Below the pieces are notes generated by a model. The model worked only from the letters and a program-made list of their open reading frames with translations. It searched no databases and was not told the origin of the DNA. Positions 1 through 11,162 of a stretch of DNA of 60,000 nucleotides are shown piece after piece. Source of the stretch: Cristatella mucedo (Eukaryota; Bryozoa; Phylactolaemata; Cristatellidae); assembly GCA_009760855.2 (NCBI GenBank), contig WPIO01000009.1, forward strand, positions 3,159,001 to 3,219,000, in the 5' to 3' direction. Made by a program: the position numbers and the translations under genes. How positions within the stretch are numbered: position 1 is the stretch's first letter; each line of letters begins with the position of its first letter.

Positions 1-70
1 TTAGCTGCAAGGACTCTTCTGCCGCTATTGCAATGAGGCTGTTGAATCAGCTGTCTCGACTTTACTTAAT
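1..70 (+). repeat. 3' end of tRNA-derived SINE (family A)
   Basis: The stretch matches the tail of the full SINE copies near 40.0 and 51.3 kb: a GGCTCTTCTG-like motif, CGCTAT, GAGGCTGTT and AATCAGCT. The 5' part lies outside the window. Confidence 0.6.
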
Positions 71-114
71 TGTTGCCAATCACACATTGCCCGACTTATG
101 TGATCCGACTGTAG

Positions 115-234
115 CCTTTGATGCGTGATGCTGTCGAGAAAGTTGGCCGACCCCTGAAAGAAGAAGAGGCAAGAAGCCTTCTCGAACGCTGCTTGACCGT
201 TCTTTTCTATCGTGATGCTCGCTCTTTTAATAAG
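115..234 (+). CDS. PSMB4: PSMB4 exon (third from last)
   Basis: The exon has 40 codons in phase 0. The acceptor is CTGTAG ending at 114 and the donor is GTAAGT at 235. It begins PLMRDAVEK, matching the PLLREVLEK region of vertebrate PSMB4, and ends DARSFNK. Confidence 0.93.
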
Positions 235-2920
235 GTAAGTGCTTCATTGACCTGTTTTGTTATATGATTACATGCTACTGCCACACATGGTATGCTTGTT
301 ATGCAGTTTAATTAACTCTGATGTTGAACATTGTTTTCAGCTTGGCCTCAACTGTTGGAAAAACAATGCTAAATCCCCATAATGCAGTAGCTAATTTGTG
401 AGCCAGTAGAACTACTGCTGTGCAGTCTGCTGTACCTATCTGTATTAATGAATGCTCTTACCATCTCTGATTAACCAGGTTCCCCAAGATTATATTTTTA
501 GAATGCTTCACGACAAGAGATTGTCTGTTGATCAAACCATACTCAACCAAGATCTTGACAAGTATTGATTAAATTATCTTCGGGTGCCATACAGATGACC
601 TATTATTATTATTCTCAGTGACATTGACTGACGCACTGACATCAGAGCTGCTTTGTTCTGGCTTTGGGGTGGGTATCGTACCGGACAAAAGGACTCCACA
701 AAGGATCTCACCTTCTCATTTAACTCTCATTTGTTTATCCAACGGCTTGCTGTGGCATTTTTGGTTTCGGTTTTATTGTTTTTATGTTATTCCTGAAGCC
801 TACTTAATCGGTCATGTGGTTTGGTTATTTATTGTCCTGTCCATCCACGGCTCACCTCTGAATTGTGTTCAGTAGCACTAGTGGAGAGGGAATTGTGTGG
901 TTCAGTACCCACTTAAAGCTTGTGTGGGCACTGAATGTAATCTGTTTCAGATGCTTGGAAGGCATGACTTGTTATCTTTGAGCTTTGTTTTATGAATAGT
1001 CAGTAATGGTCAGTAAAGTCAGTCAATTTTACCTTATCTTAAATGCCTGTAATTAGTTCTTTGGCACTATTTCTATGACAGGTTTTTTCTCCACTATCCT
1101 GACTTTACACTAGTCTCAAATCTAAGATGAGGAAGATGTAGTAGTTTATCTATTAATCTCAATACCATCCATTTTTATTTTTCATAGCTAATCACAAGAA
1201 ATTTAACCTTGTATTTGGTTTTATATATCAGCAAATGTAATTTATCTTTTGAAATAAGTATGTCGGTATTACTCCCTGATTTTTTAGGATCGTTGGTTCA
1301 ACCCCTAAAGAAGACCTGCCATATTCATTATTTTTTATATGCTTCTTTTCCAGCATATGGAAAGTGCTATAAAGGAATTTAGTTCTCTTAGGGTGCTGTG
1401 CAAATTTCTTCTTATTACTATTAATTATTGTTATGTGCAATGAACTTGTAGAAGCAATATGAAGTAAGAAATTAAAATGTGTTGTAATAGCATGCTACAG
1501 GTAGCATTGGCAGATGTGAAGAAAAAAATTAGTCTGTGACATTGCAAACAGGTCATATGCACGTCCCTGACATCACCTGCTTGTGCTCAGCATTCACAAT
1601 GCCCTCTAAGGTAAGCTAGAAAATTAGCTCTCCTGAACATGCTTCCTTTACAGCATATGTAAGGTGCCTAGAAAGAGATTAAGTTATCTGAAATTGCTAT
1701 TCAAATGTATGATTATTATTATTATTATTCTAACCGAGATGGTTGCTTCCTCCCGTGCAAACTTGTTAATGCCTTTTCTGCCTGACCAATATAGCTGTGG
1801 CTTGTTTTATAAGTATTGGTGTTCCTTCACTTTCTACTAGATCCTCAACATAATGCTTTTTTTAGCAGACCGGTCACCCAAAAAATGTGGTAGGCAACCT
1901 CCCAATTCCAGCTTTGCACTCAACCATATTTCCTATTGTAGCAGATAGGGCATCAATTAGATCAGTTTGCGACCTACCCAAGGTTCCACCACGGGAAAGT
2001 CGTACGGATTGCTCAATGCATGCCGTTTTTGCCTAGTAAATATTTTAGTTCACGTGAGACCTTCTTAATACTAGTGGCCATGACTTTTTACAAACAATGA
2101 CTGCCACTAATTACTATGTAACTGTGACAGCCCTCTGCACGACCTGTGGTCGGGCTGGGTAGCTCGACCGAGCAACAAGCCTGCTGAATCCTACACCAAA
2201 CACTTAATTCTCCGGCCAAGCCCAGTCTACACTCTCGAGACGGCTGGCGGCTTCGTGGGATGTAGCTCTCCCTCGCTGTACCCCTTCGGCAGCCCTTATA
2301 TTTCGTGCATTTGTTGTTTTTCGCACTGTCGGGCCATTGTTCGTTCGGAACTCACCCGACAGCTGGCGGCTGTTTGTGGTAGATGGATGTCCCCACAGAT
2401 GCCGCCAATTCATAGATTTGGGCAGGACTGCCGAGTCATCGTCTGCCCTTCCACCGCGAAAGAGCATACGGCTGCTTAGGCAGTCTGAGCCCTCGTATGG
2501 TCACTGCCCAGTGCTCGAAGGCTGCATGGTCATGTTCCCTCACAGTAACTCAAATGTCAGAACGGTTTGTGAGGGAGTAGATCACAAGATAGTACTATCC
2601 ATGGAGTGGACTGGCTAATTTGCTGTTATGGCACCACCATATTTTGTCTGTTGAAACGATGCAGTGCATTGCAGTTGAATTAAATGTTTGATTCTAGTTT
2701 CAAATTGCAACTGTGACTGCAGCAGGAGCCAAGGTGGAGGGACCGTTCTCTGCTGAGACCAACTGGTCTATTGCCAATATGATAAGGTAATGCAACATTA
2801 AATGTGTTACTAGCATGGCCATTCTTAGATGTGGTAAGCTAGTTATTATGTCATTCTGGTTACTTTAAAAGATAAAGGTAAATCAACCTAATTTTCTTTT
2901 CTTTCAGTGGCTACGAATAA
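115..2920 (+). CDS. PSMB4: Proteasome subunit beta type-4 (beta-7) gene, C-terminal three exons
   Basis: This is the 3' end of the gene for the non-catalytic beta-7 subunit of the 20S proteasome core. Three exons can be read: 115-234, 2698-2786 and 2908-2920. They join in phase (0, then 2+1). The encoded tail contains [27 protein letters not shown] and ends SGYE before TAA. Animal PSMB4 ends in the same way, with YYRDARS, FQIATVT, ETNWDIAHMISG and a final FE. The C-terminal extension of this subunit is known to reach across to the opposite beta ring and stabilise the assembled 20S particle. Upstream exons lie outside the window. The 2.46-kb intron between the first two exons holds a solo LTR and two old LINE tails. 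No frameshift or stop is seen, so the gene looks functional. Family assignment is very secure. Confidence 0.95.
1330..1415 (+). repeat. Old LINE/SINE 3' tail remnant
   Basis: A diverged version of the conserved terminal hairpin is present (AGCATATGGAAAGTGC then TTAGTTCTCTTAGGGTGC). It lies inside the PSMB4 intron. Most of the outer stem has decayed. Confidence 0.4.
1639..1727 (+). repeat. LINE family A 3' tail with (ATT)n
   Basis: A severely 5'-truncated copy. It has AAGGTGCCTAGAAAGAGATT, a degenerate right arm, and a terminal (ATT)n run at about 1709-1727. The strand follows from the ATT tail. Confidence 0.6.
2123..2544 (+). mobile_element. Solo LTR with 5-bp target-site duplication
   Basis: The 422-bp element starts TGTGACAGCCC and ends CCCTCACA. 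It is flanked by identical GTAAC pentamers at 2118-2122 and 2545-2549. The TG...CA ends plus a 5-bp duplication are the signature of an LTR retrotransposon remnant left by LTR-LTR recombination. A TATA-like CTTATATTT lies near 2296. The orientation given is provisional. No second copy was noticed in the window. It sits in the second-last PSMB4 intron. Confidence 0.75.
2698..2786 (+). CDS. PSMB4: PSMB4 exon (penultimate)
   Basis: The acceptor is TTCTAG ending at 2697 and the donor is GTAATG at 2787. It starts [10 protein letters not shown], contains [11 protein letters not shown], and ends two bases into a codon that the next exon completes as Ser. Confidence 0.93.
2908..2920 (+). CDS. PSMB4: PSMB4 terminal coding exon
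   Basis: After the acceptor TTTCAG (ending 2907) a single base completes Ser, followed by Gly-Tyr-Glu and TAA at 2918-2920. This is the expected SGFE-type proteasome terminus. The rest of the exon is 3' UTR. Confidence 0.9.
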
Positions 2921-3023
2921 GGAGGATGGAACAGCAGATACTGACGATGTTTCGATGTTCACTATTAGCTCAATGCTGTAGCTTATGCATTCAATTGACG
3001 ATGTTTTGTTAGCGGTCGATTCT

Positions 3024-3029
3024 AATAAA
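3024..3029 (+). terminator. Polyadenylation signal of PSMB4
   Basis: A canonical AATAAA lies 104 bases after the PSMB4 stop codon, followed by a T-rich stretch. This gives a 3' UTR of roughly 120-130 bases. Confidence 0.75.
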
Positions 3030-3568
3030 CTTCGTCTTTTTTGTTCAACTGGTTTTTAATCTTTTGGCTAGTGCAAGTGCTATTTGGGGGGAGGGGTAAC
3101 CCTTAAGTTTCATAGCTCGGTATGATGTAGGATAAAAGCTTACCTTGCTTTGCCTCAGTGTACACTCATACCATCGGTTCATTATCTCCCAGTCGTCTTG
3201 CCGTTTCGAGCACTATATTGATATATTCTGGCGATAGGGCCTTCAGTTCAGTTCATTCATTCAGTTCATTCTTCAGAGTCTAACATCTGTCCCAACCTAC
3301 AACGTCCTTGCATCCGTTAAATCTCAGCTAACGATGCATCTGTTCCTCTGAGGTTACACTTCGTAGCAACGTGTCTTCTTTCTTCCTTCGTGCTTTGCGA
3401 GTTTACGATTCAGTGCATGTTACTAAACCAAGGATCCTACCAACTGATGGCCCTGAATGTCTTCTTGTGCGCTTTTGCATGCTGGCCTGAAGCTCGTGTA
3501 CATCGGCAAACACAGCGAGTCGACACGACCAAGAACTTGAGGCTGCCTTATGAAGTTTGCCGATGGGG

Positions 3569-3702
3569 AGCCGTGTTGGCACACTAGGTAATGCAGTTGC
3601 TTATCGCAACCAAGGACGTTGGTTCGAATTCTGCAGTGGGCGATCCCTTATTGCCTGTGGTGACAGCCGTAAAGGCTCGTTATTTTATTAATTTTTTTGA
3701 GG
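3569..3702 (+). repeat. tRNA-derived SINE, family A
   Basis: The copy has the head GGCACACTAGGTAATGC (A-box region), a B box GGTTCGAATTC, the middle GTGGGCGATCC and the tail GTAAAGGCTC, then a T/A-rich end. The B box marks the internal RNA polymerase III promoter inherited from a tRNA. Confidence 0.7.
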
Positions 3703-4850
3703 GGCAAGGACTGATGGCTAACAGGAAGGATGTGAGTCTCGTAGGCTGGGTTTGAGGAATCAGCCGGGTGGTCTACTTTTGGCACTAGATTCGAGACTTA
3801 AGACGAAGACAGCCGAAAAACCCCAAAAGCAACATGGGTGCTGCCTGCTTAGACGTGTTGCATGGGGATACTAGTCTGTTGGACTGCAAGAGTTCAAAAT
3901 ACAGGAATTTATTGATAAAGACAGCTGCCTGTAGTAGGATGGTAGCCTGATTTTCAAAGATATGTTTGCATGTGTAAACGACAGCAGATACCTTTCTAGA
4001 GAAACTTTACGACCACACTTATGAGATCTCTCTTGTTGCAAAGTGAGAGGGCATGTGTCGGCCACATCCCGAAAACGAGGCTAGTCTCGAATTAGAACTA
4101 TTGCTTAGTCTAAACGTTTCAGGTTCGATGCTATTTCACACTTGATATAAGTTCATGGTTGTTGTGACTCTGATTGTTCGCCAGTGTAGATGCAGCTTTG
4201 GCCTTTGAAGGCTCCTCGAAAAACTCCTGTGCAACGTCTGCTTAGTCTATATGCCTGTAGCTCTGGTTAGATACATACATGTTAGCTCAGCATAAAAAAC
4301 CCTTGTAGTATGACCACATCTGCTGTTGTAAATTTGTTCGGTTAATAAGAGGGTTTTCTAGGGTGCCATGCACCACTAAGTTATGTGCAGCATGTGAAGA
4401 TATTTATTGACAGCCCATAAACAAACACGTCGATGTGACGAGTTATTAAGTTATATATGATATAGCATGCCAAGTCACCAGAAATGGGTCCCATAATTCG
4501 GCCATTTGTCTTATGCTACTGTCAAAGGGTCTGAGCCGATACTGAGCTTTTAATCTTCGGTCATCTACCACACCCACCCAAGACTTGCTTCTTTGTGGCT
4601 TTTTGTCAGTAGTGGAGCTTTCTTTGCTACCCTTGTCGTAAGCCCATGTTCGTCGAGCCTCCGACTTTGAACGAGTTAGTGCGTTTACACAAGCGATTCG
4701 GGCAACTTATTGGCCGACTTAGTGCCTCCCACAGCCCCTGCTCTAATGCAGGAGGCTGGTAAGAAAGAGGGTTTACGAAAAAAGCTGACATGCCAGAACA
4801 TCATTGTGGCCTAGCTCAGAACGTCTCAATATAACTCAAGCCTACTAATG
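3703..4850. other. Intergenic, no gene recognised
   Basis: No supported gene was found. The only item of note is the repeat at 4318-4440 that recurs at 19.4 kb. Confidence 0.5.
4318..4440 (+). repeat. Unclassified dispersed repeat (copy 1)
   Basis: The stretch is similar in collinear order to 19416-19530: a GTAAATTYGTTC block, then GGTTTT, AGTTATGYRCAGCA and GTGAARATATT. The family is unknown and neither copy shows a reading frame. Confidence 0.4.
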
Positions 4851-5084
4851 TCAGCCACTGTTGTTTTGGCCGTTGGGTGTACGTGACGAACCCCGGGGTG
4901 TGGAATAGTCGGCTGGTCTAACCAGTAAACACAAAGTAGAAGCAGCTTCTACTTCATGACAGCCGGCCGATTTGGCTCCTTCCCTCCAAGATGAGGTGGC
5001 ATAGTAGCCAAAACCAGAGGGAAATCGCCACCGATCCAGGAGAAAAGTCAATAGTGTAAACAAGGCTTTACTGGATCTTCTAAA

Positions 5085-5990
5085 TTTATAATAATAATAA
5101 TAATAATAATACATTTGTGTGGCACCCTCAGAGAACTCAATCTATTTATAGGCACTTTACATTTGCTGCAAAGGAAGCGCAATCGAAAGGTTAGTGGTAG
5201 CATGCTCAATAACAACGAGCATAAACATGGTTAGAGGTGACGTGCACAGGGTCAGCATGCAAATATAGTTTGTGGCAGCATGGACAGTGTCAGCATTAAT
5301 AAGCACACAAAGTACCAATCGCATGAACCCACTAAATGCTACGATAAATAAATGCGTTTTTAGCTTCTTTTGAATGTCAAGTTATATCGTGACCAATCGG
5401 AATCGTGATCGGGGATATCGTGACGCCAATCGGAAGTGAGTTCCAGGCTTTGGGAGCATACGAACTAACGGCACGGTCTCCAAAGGATTTGAGGTTAGTA
5501 CTTGGTGTAGCTAAACGATTAGATTAGGAAAATCGGGTGGTACGATGCTTAGCCTGGTGGGGAAGTAGATCTGAGAGGTAGGCTGGAGCCAAAGAATGAA
5601 TTGACTTAAACGTGAGTGACTGAACCTTGAAGGCGATGTGCTGCTTGACTGGGAGCCAATGCAGGTCGTTGAGAAGTAGTATGATGTGGCAACCGCGACG
5701 CTGATGTGGCAAACCACGACGCTCACGACAGCCAAGCCTAGCTACAGAGTTTTGCACCAGCTATAAGCACCTGATGGCACTGGCCGACAGACCAGCAAGC
5801 AGTGAGTTACAGAAGTCGAGACGTGACGTAGCAAATGCATAGGCCAATTTAGATGTGGTATCCCTGTCTTAACAAGCACAAATTTCGGCAGTTTTGTGTA
5901 CCTGAAAGTAGGCAGACTTGACTGGAGTTGATATGGTCGTCTAATGAAAGGTCACTTTGGAACAAGACACGTAGATTTCGTGCAAATTCA
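5085..5990 (-). mobile_element. 5'-truncated LINE (family A) with RT C-terminus
   Basis: Read on the minus strand, the copy encodes the end of a non-LTR reverse transcriptase ([27 protein letters not shown]), broken by frameshifts. After that comes the conserved 3' hairpin and (ATT)n at 5088-5111. The HWLPVxxR...APxYL signature is typical of the C-termini of CR1/L2-like LINEs. Confidence 0.75.
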
Positions 5991-6171
5991 TAAGGAGATA
6001 TGCTTCCAGGGTAGATTTCGAACATTAACCTTTCTAATTTCTGAATCCCGATTGGTTTGCCTATAACTTACAAGTTGGTCTAATTATCATTCAATTTAAG
6101 AAAGAATGCTGCCATCGCTATGTGGATGTCATCAATGCATGCTGCAAGTTAGTTGTGCTTGCCATCTGCGT

Positions 6172-6990
6172 AATAATAATGATAATAATAATAATGCACT
6201 TGATAAAGCGCCCTCAGAGAACTTAATCTCTCTCTAGGCGCTTTACATTTGCTGCAAAGTGAAATGCAATTGGAATGGTAAGTAAAATCATGCTTGAAAA
6301 ACAAACTAAATGAATAATATGGTTAGGGGTGACATGCACAGGGTCAGCATGCAAATGTGGTTAGTGGCAGCATGCACAGTGTCAGCACGCATAAGCACAC
6401 CAAGGACGAATCACAAGGACCCACTAAATGCTGTCCTAAATAGGTGTGTTTTTAAGTTCCTTTTAAATGTGGTCAGGTCAGGGGATGTTCTCACGCAGGT
6501 CGGGAGGGAGTTCCAGGCTTTGGGAGCATACGAACTAAATGCACGGTCTCCAAAGGATTTAAGGTTTGTACGAGGTATTTGTAGACTGTTGGATTCCGAA
6601 AAGCGGGTGGTACGATGCTTGGCCTGATGGGGTATCATATCTGAGAGATAGGCTGGAGCCATAGAATGAAGGGACCTAAAAGTGAGCGACAAAACCTGAT
6701 GAACTTTAAGTCAATCCGTTGCTTGACTGGTAGCCAATGCAGGTCGGCGAGAAGTGGAGTAATGTGGCAACTGCGACGCTCACGACTGACAAGCCTAGCT
6801 GCAGAGTTTTGCACCAGCTGCAATCGCCTGATCGCACATGCTGGTAGGCCAGTAAGCAGTGATTTGCAGAAGTCGAGACGGGATGTCACAAGAAGTGAAG
6901 AAGACTGGTGATCACATCGGCAAGAGGCAGAGAATTAACCGCGAAAAGATGGGACCACGTGCAGAGCCCTGAGGTACCCCATACTTCAGT
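6172..6990 (-). mobile_element. 5'-truncated LINE (family A) with RT C-terminus
   Basis: One of the better-preserved copies. The minus strand carries [43 protein letters not shown] and PKAWNSLPTCVRTSPDLT in two overlapping frames. The terminal hairpin and ATT run occupy 6172-6250. Its neighbour at 5.1-6.0 kb has the same orientation, so these are two separate insertions. Confidence 0.8.
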
Positions 6991-7130
6991 GGTTCCTCGG
7001 ATTATCTTTTTTCCGTTCACATCAATATCGTGTAGTGCCTCTCACTAAGATAGGACTTAGACCGTAGCAGTGCAGTACCAGTGACGCCCAGTCGAGATGA
7101 GAGGCACTCGAGGAGGTCTTGGTTATCGAT

Positions 7131-8460
7131 AGTATAATAATAATATATCCGTACAACGCCCTTAGAGAACGAAATCTCTTTCTAGGCACTTTAGAGATGC
7201 TGTAAAGGAAGCATGGCTGAATGAGCAATGGTAACATTCGCAGTATCAAGCATTACATTGTTAGATGCGCCATTTAACAAGGTCAACATTTAGATATGGT
7301 TAGTGGCAGCATGCACAGTGTCAGCACGCATAAGCACATGAAGGACGAATCACAGGAACCCACTAAATGCTGTACTAACCAGGTGTGTTTGAGGCGGAAG
7401 TACACGAAGGATGAATCACAAGTGCTCACTATATGCTAAACTAAATAGCTGTTTGAGGTGGAGGCTGCCCCAGCAGCTGACCAAAATTCTGGGAAAAGCC
7501 AGAGAGCGGCTGCAACAAATGCACTGTCGCATGCCCAGGCCGGCAGATCTGTACTCGCCACTCGTGCCGCTCGAGCTCGCACCACTTTTGGTGCGGCGAG
7601 CCAGCAGCAGCCACTCGCCAAGTCTCCGACCCCTGTAAACATTGCCGTTCTCGGCCAGTACGTATTTTCGAAAATCTCCTGGTTACCGAAGTGGACGAAA
7701 CCGAAGCCCCTGTGAACGGATACGTCGTGAATTTCGCCGAATCAAAAGCTGCCAAAAGTTCGAGCAAAACATGCAGAGAGACTGTACATAAGTCTGCATT
7801 GCCAAGAAGGTCATTATACACCCGAAGCAATGCTGACTCTTGTGGAGTAGTTAGCTCTAAAACCAGACGGGTACATACTAGCTAGCTGTGAAGTTTCAAT
7901 ATGAGTTCAGCTGGTCTCCCACGACTCGTTCCAGTGTCTTTGATAAGAGTGGTAGAAGGGCGATTGGGCGGGAGTTGCTCAAGTTCTCTTGGTCTAGTGT
8001 TGCTTTCTTGAGTAGTGGCCTGACTACAGCCTTTTTGAAAAGTGCTGGGACATGACCTGAGGCTAATGACATATTTAAAATGTTAGTTACACATGGCAGC
8101 TACAGCAGATCTAACATTGGAGAAGCAGGACAGCGGGAATATGGTTTTGAGTACTATTTGTCTTCCTTGATTGGTATATGAACTCCAGGATGAGATCACT
8201 CGCGGCCTCTTTGGATGTATACATTGAGGTGCTGCACGGAATTGAGGGACGAGATTCCAGAGGGGATGCTGCCACTCTAGGAATGGGCTTCCTGATCTTG
8301 TCTATCTTGTTGACAAAGAAGCTAGAGAAGCGATCAGCTAGATTATCACTAGGTAAGGAGCTACCCTCAGTGCGGTTAAGGAGATGGTTGAGCGTAGACG
8401 TAAGCATATCTGTATTGTGCATCTGTGATTCAGCGATTTTTTGTTAACAACAGTGTGGGG
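7131..8460 (-). mobile_element. Longer decayed LINE (family A) including RT palm motifs
   Basis: The minus strand reads from about 8460 downward. It begins with an RT N-terminal linker (NHLLNRTEGSSLPS, LADRFSSFFVNKIDKIR). RT motifs follow at 7890-8110 (NSRPIALLPLLSKTLERVV). A motif-A region with LLELLAAFD lies near 7735-7830, and a terminal hairpin with ATT-like end at 7131-7210. The palm is interrupted after motif A by a GC-rich stretch (about 7450-7700) that does not look like LINE sequence. It is clearly non-functional. Confidence 0.65.
7450..7700. other. GC-rich insert within the LINE copy
   Basis: This Ala/Arg-rich stretch is open in several frames on both strands. It replaces the part of the LINE expected between RT motif A and the C-terminus. 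I do not recognise it. Confidence 0.35.
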
Positions 8461-8881
8461 CAGTCTGGCGTGCACGTGCAGCCACGATAAGAGATGAAGT
8501 AAGGTTGTGTGCTCGAGCGCGTCTGTTGGTAGTTGTAGGCGTCGGATCTACTGCTCCAGAGTTATGAAGGAAGAGAGAAAGCAATGTGGGTCGCACGATA
8601 AGTAGCTGGTTCCAGCTAGCAGCTAACTTAAAGTCGCATTTACACGTCTGGTTTTTGTCAACTTCTCATCGTCGTTTCTGTTGGTCTTGCCGAAAAAGAT
8701 ATCTCCTGTGGCTTTTGATGTCCGGACAGAAAACTTAGGCCATGCAATAAGGATAAAATTCTTTGGGAAAATCAGCCGAAGATTTGTTAAGTCTAACTAT
8801 AAGAAGGTCCTTTAAAAGCCGTCCTGCATTGCACGCGAATGATGGCTGACAATAACACTGCTGCATTGACCGAGGTATAGC

Positions 8882-9156
8882 TGTAATTAGCAGGTTGCGT
8901 CAGATTCGGCTGTCGTATTGGTTGTTGTGGCCGTTGCAATAACCGGCTATCCTCTGCGGTTTACCAGCTGGGTGTGTCAAAGTGGAGCTCGCTGTGTCAT
9001 GTAATTATAGCTGCCTGACCTTGGGTTTAGAGAGTTGCGCCGGGTAGGGAGAAGAGGTGCAGTGGGGAAGTGAAGGCACGGCACGGCGGAGCAGTTGGGC
9101 CTCTCTCGCTGGGAGGGCGGAGTATTACTATTGGATAAAAGACTTTTGATACTTTA
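8882..9156 (+). repeat. 5' LTR of the gypsy element
   Basis: Matches 12715-12989 along its whole length. Shared landmarks are GCGTCAGATTCGGC, GTAATTATAGCTGCCTGACC and the end GACTTTTGATACTTTA. It begins TG. Confidence 0.8.
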
Positions 9157-9186
9157 AGCTATTTCGGCTCTTTGGCGTTAATTATA

Positions 9187-9411
9187 ATGACGACGGTGAA
9201 GACTACTGACTTCTACAGCCAGTTTGATGGAAGGGAAGACTTTGCGGCACGGATTGTGCGATTTGAGCTTGTGACAGTGATTCAGAACGTCGCCGACTTG
9301 GCCATGTGGTTGTCGCTGGTTTTGACTGGATGCGCTTTCTTGGTCTATCAAGGACTGAGCAAGGAAGGAAAGAAGAAATATAGAACGGTAAAGAGAACAC
9401 TGACCGCGCAC
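9187..9411 (+). pseudogene. Gypsy gag, N-terminal part
   Basis: The frame begins about 30 bases after the 5' LTR. It includes FDGREDFAARIVRFE, VADLAMWLSLVLTGCAFLVY and GKKKYRTVKRTL, a typical gypsy gag N-terminal layout (a short segment, then an L.L.LTG.AF.VY helix region). Similarity stops abruptly near 9410, where the inverted block begins. Confidence 0.65.
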
Positions 9412-9414
9412 CTA

Positions 9415-9740
9415 CTCGGCCCGCGGTCCACAACGGTTAAGTACGGCTCGCCCAGTAAATGTGTGACATCACACGCTAGCCTGCGCCAATTGTTGGGCAC
9501 GTAATGCTGCATGGCACCACGACTCGGGTGCCGGGTCAACCAATCTGCAGCGGAAACACGATCGTACCACACTCGAAACCTGACTGCGGGTGATTTTGGC
9601 CTTTTGGAAGCTCAAGTTCGATCAACACCGAGGTGGTGCTTAGCGTGGAAGGCTCGGATGTCGATCGTTGTACCCACGCGTTCATTCGTTACTACGGCGG
9701 CAACGCCGGCTTCAGTCGACCGATCCTGAGATTGTTCGTC
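9415..9740 (-). pseudogene. Gypsy integrase N-terminal zinc finger and first core strand (inverted)
   Basis: The minus strand shows the HHCC-finger region FHAKHHLGVDRT, then after a frameshift the core start VPNNWRRLACDVTH and YLTVVDRGPSRCA. The latter has the first Asp of the DDE triad. The reading is broken by stops. It ends at the left inversion breakpoint, and its natural continuation is on the opposite strand at 11893. Confidence 0.7.
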
Positions 9741-9744
9741 GCTA

Positions 9745-10300
9745 TGACTGGGTTTCAACCACTGATAGGCACGCGAGTTAGGCGGTCTGCTCTATTCTCG
9801 TTCGACGGAACAAGCCGAACAGACACGTGCAGACTGCATTCTCGAATCGTGTCGCCAAACGGTGTCAGCCGTCGACGTGTCAACGCTTTCCCAAGCCCTC
9901 GCGAATGCACTGGCTTATCCTCAGAGCACAGTGACCGGAGCCAGCTGAATATTGTGGCGGAATTGGTTACGACGACAACGGCCTTCAGGCTCCATGCTAT
10001 CGCAAGATTAATAATAATAATAATGCAATTGATAAAGCGCCCTCACAGAACTCAATCTCTTTCTAGGCGCTTTACATTTGCTGCAAGGTTGACGCCTTTC
10101 AGAACCGACAAATTCTGCCAAATTAATATGAGCTGAGTCATCAGCCTTTCGTTGCCACGATGCGTCCTCTACAACGTTACCACCAATCTCTAGACATACC
10201 CACATGGCAACGCTACTCGCGTCGCACCAAAGCGTCCCAGTGGTCGTGGGTGGTACTGACCCGACGCCAGTAACGGGTCTTCGGCAAGGACGCGGCGACA
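9745..10300 (-). pseudogene. Gypsy RNase H domain (inverted, interrupted by LINE tail)
   Basis: The minus strand shows GTLWCDASSVAMWVCLE, VVEDASWQRK and DDSAHINLAE, then the 80-bp LINE tail at 10009-10088. It resumes with TNSATIFSWLRSL and NRADRLTRVP. WCDASS, the HIN.AE helix and the TDSA-like strand are RNase H landmarks of this gypsy lineage. Confidence 0.7.
10009..10088 (-). repeat. 80-bp LINE tail inserted in RNase H
   Basis: Only the terminal hairpin plus the ATT run of LINE family A is present. It splits the RNase H reading cleanly and so post-dates the gypsy insertion. Confidence 0.75.
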
Positions 10301-11060
10301 CACTTCCTCCACCATCTCTAAGACGTTAGCACTGACCGGCGAATCCCAGCCTTCTCCGCTGGCTCTCCGCTTTATGTGGCTGCACGCTACACGCAACCAG
10401 CCTGCGACTGGAAAGTGTCCAACTAATTGGCCGCACCACGAAAAAACCTGACTCTTCGTCCGAAGTTCTCCTGGCGCACTTAGTGCATAATCGCGGCGCC
10501 GCACAAGTTCCTTATCACGACGCCACGACTCGCAGTCCCAACACGCGAGCGAGCGTTGAGCAGCCGCTCGGGCGGCTTGGCTTCGAGACCGAACTGCTGC
10601 GACAGTTCGCTGACTCTTATCGTTGGCAACGATAGTGTTAATTACTATAACGTCGTCCACGAAAGAGTCGCCGAATCGACGGAAGAGCGGATCCACGGAC
10701 AAGACTTTGCTGAAGATTGCTGTCATTATTTTCGCGGCTCTATTCAACCCAAAAGCCGAGCCGTGTTAAGCAAAATCGCCCGCCCTTAAATTCAACGGCC
10801 TGATAGCGCCACAGCGACTCGTGTACATGTATTTGTAAGTACGCCTTTCTCAGGTCAAGTATGCTGCAGTGCTCGCCCATTTTTCGCCAGGAGCGGAGCT
10901 TCGTTCCGCATACATCTCCGTAAGCGGTATGGCTCGATACGTACTGATTTAACTCCCGGTCGTCCATCACCGGCCTCACTTTATCTTTGCTTGCCTGAAC
11001 CACCGCCATTAGCGGAATAAGACCTGTGCCCTCCGCGGTATACGGTACTAGCCTGCCAAG
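10300..11060 (-). pseudogene. Gypsy reverse transcriptase (inverted)
   Basis: The minus strand encodes KVRPVMDDRELNQYV, SILDLRKAYLQIHV and CLTRLGF, then after a frameshift AAKIMTAIFSKVL, FVDDVIV (the YxDD-like catalytic box, here F-V-D-D) and the connection region CGQLVGHFPVAGWLRVA. Motif order is correct for RT when read from high to low coordinates. The first catalytic Asp (ILDLRKAY) and the DD pair are present. Confidence 0.75.
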
Positions 11061-11162
11061 TCGTATTTACTCCTCTGCCTCCTCCTCATACGCGGCTTGA
11101 GCGGACAGAGGAATGTGGTAAGAGGGTATTTGATTCTCTAGACTGGGAGCGTTCGAGCCATC

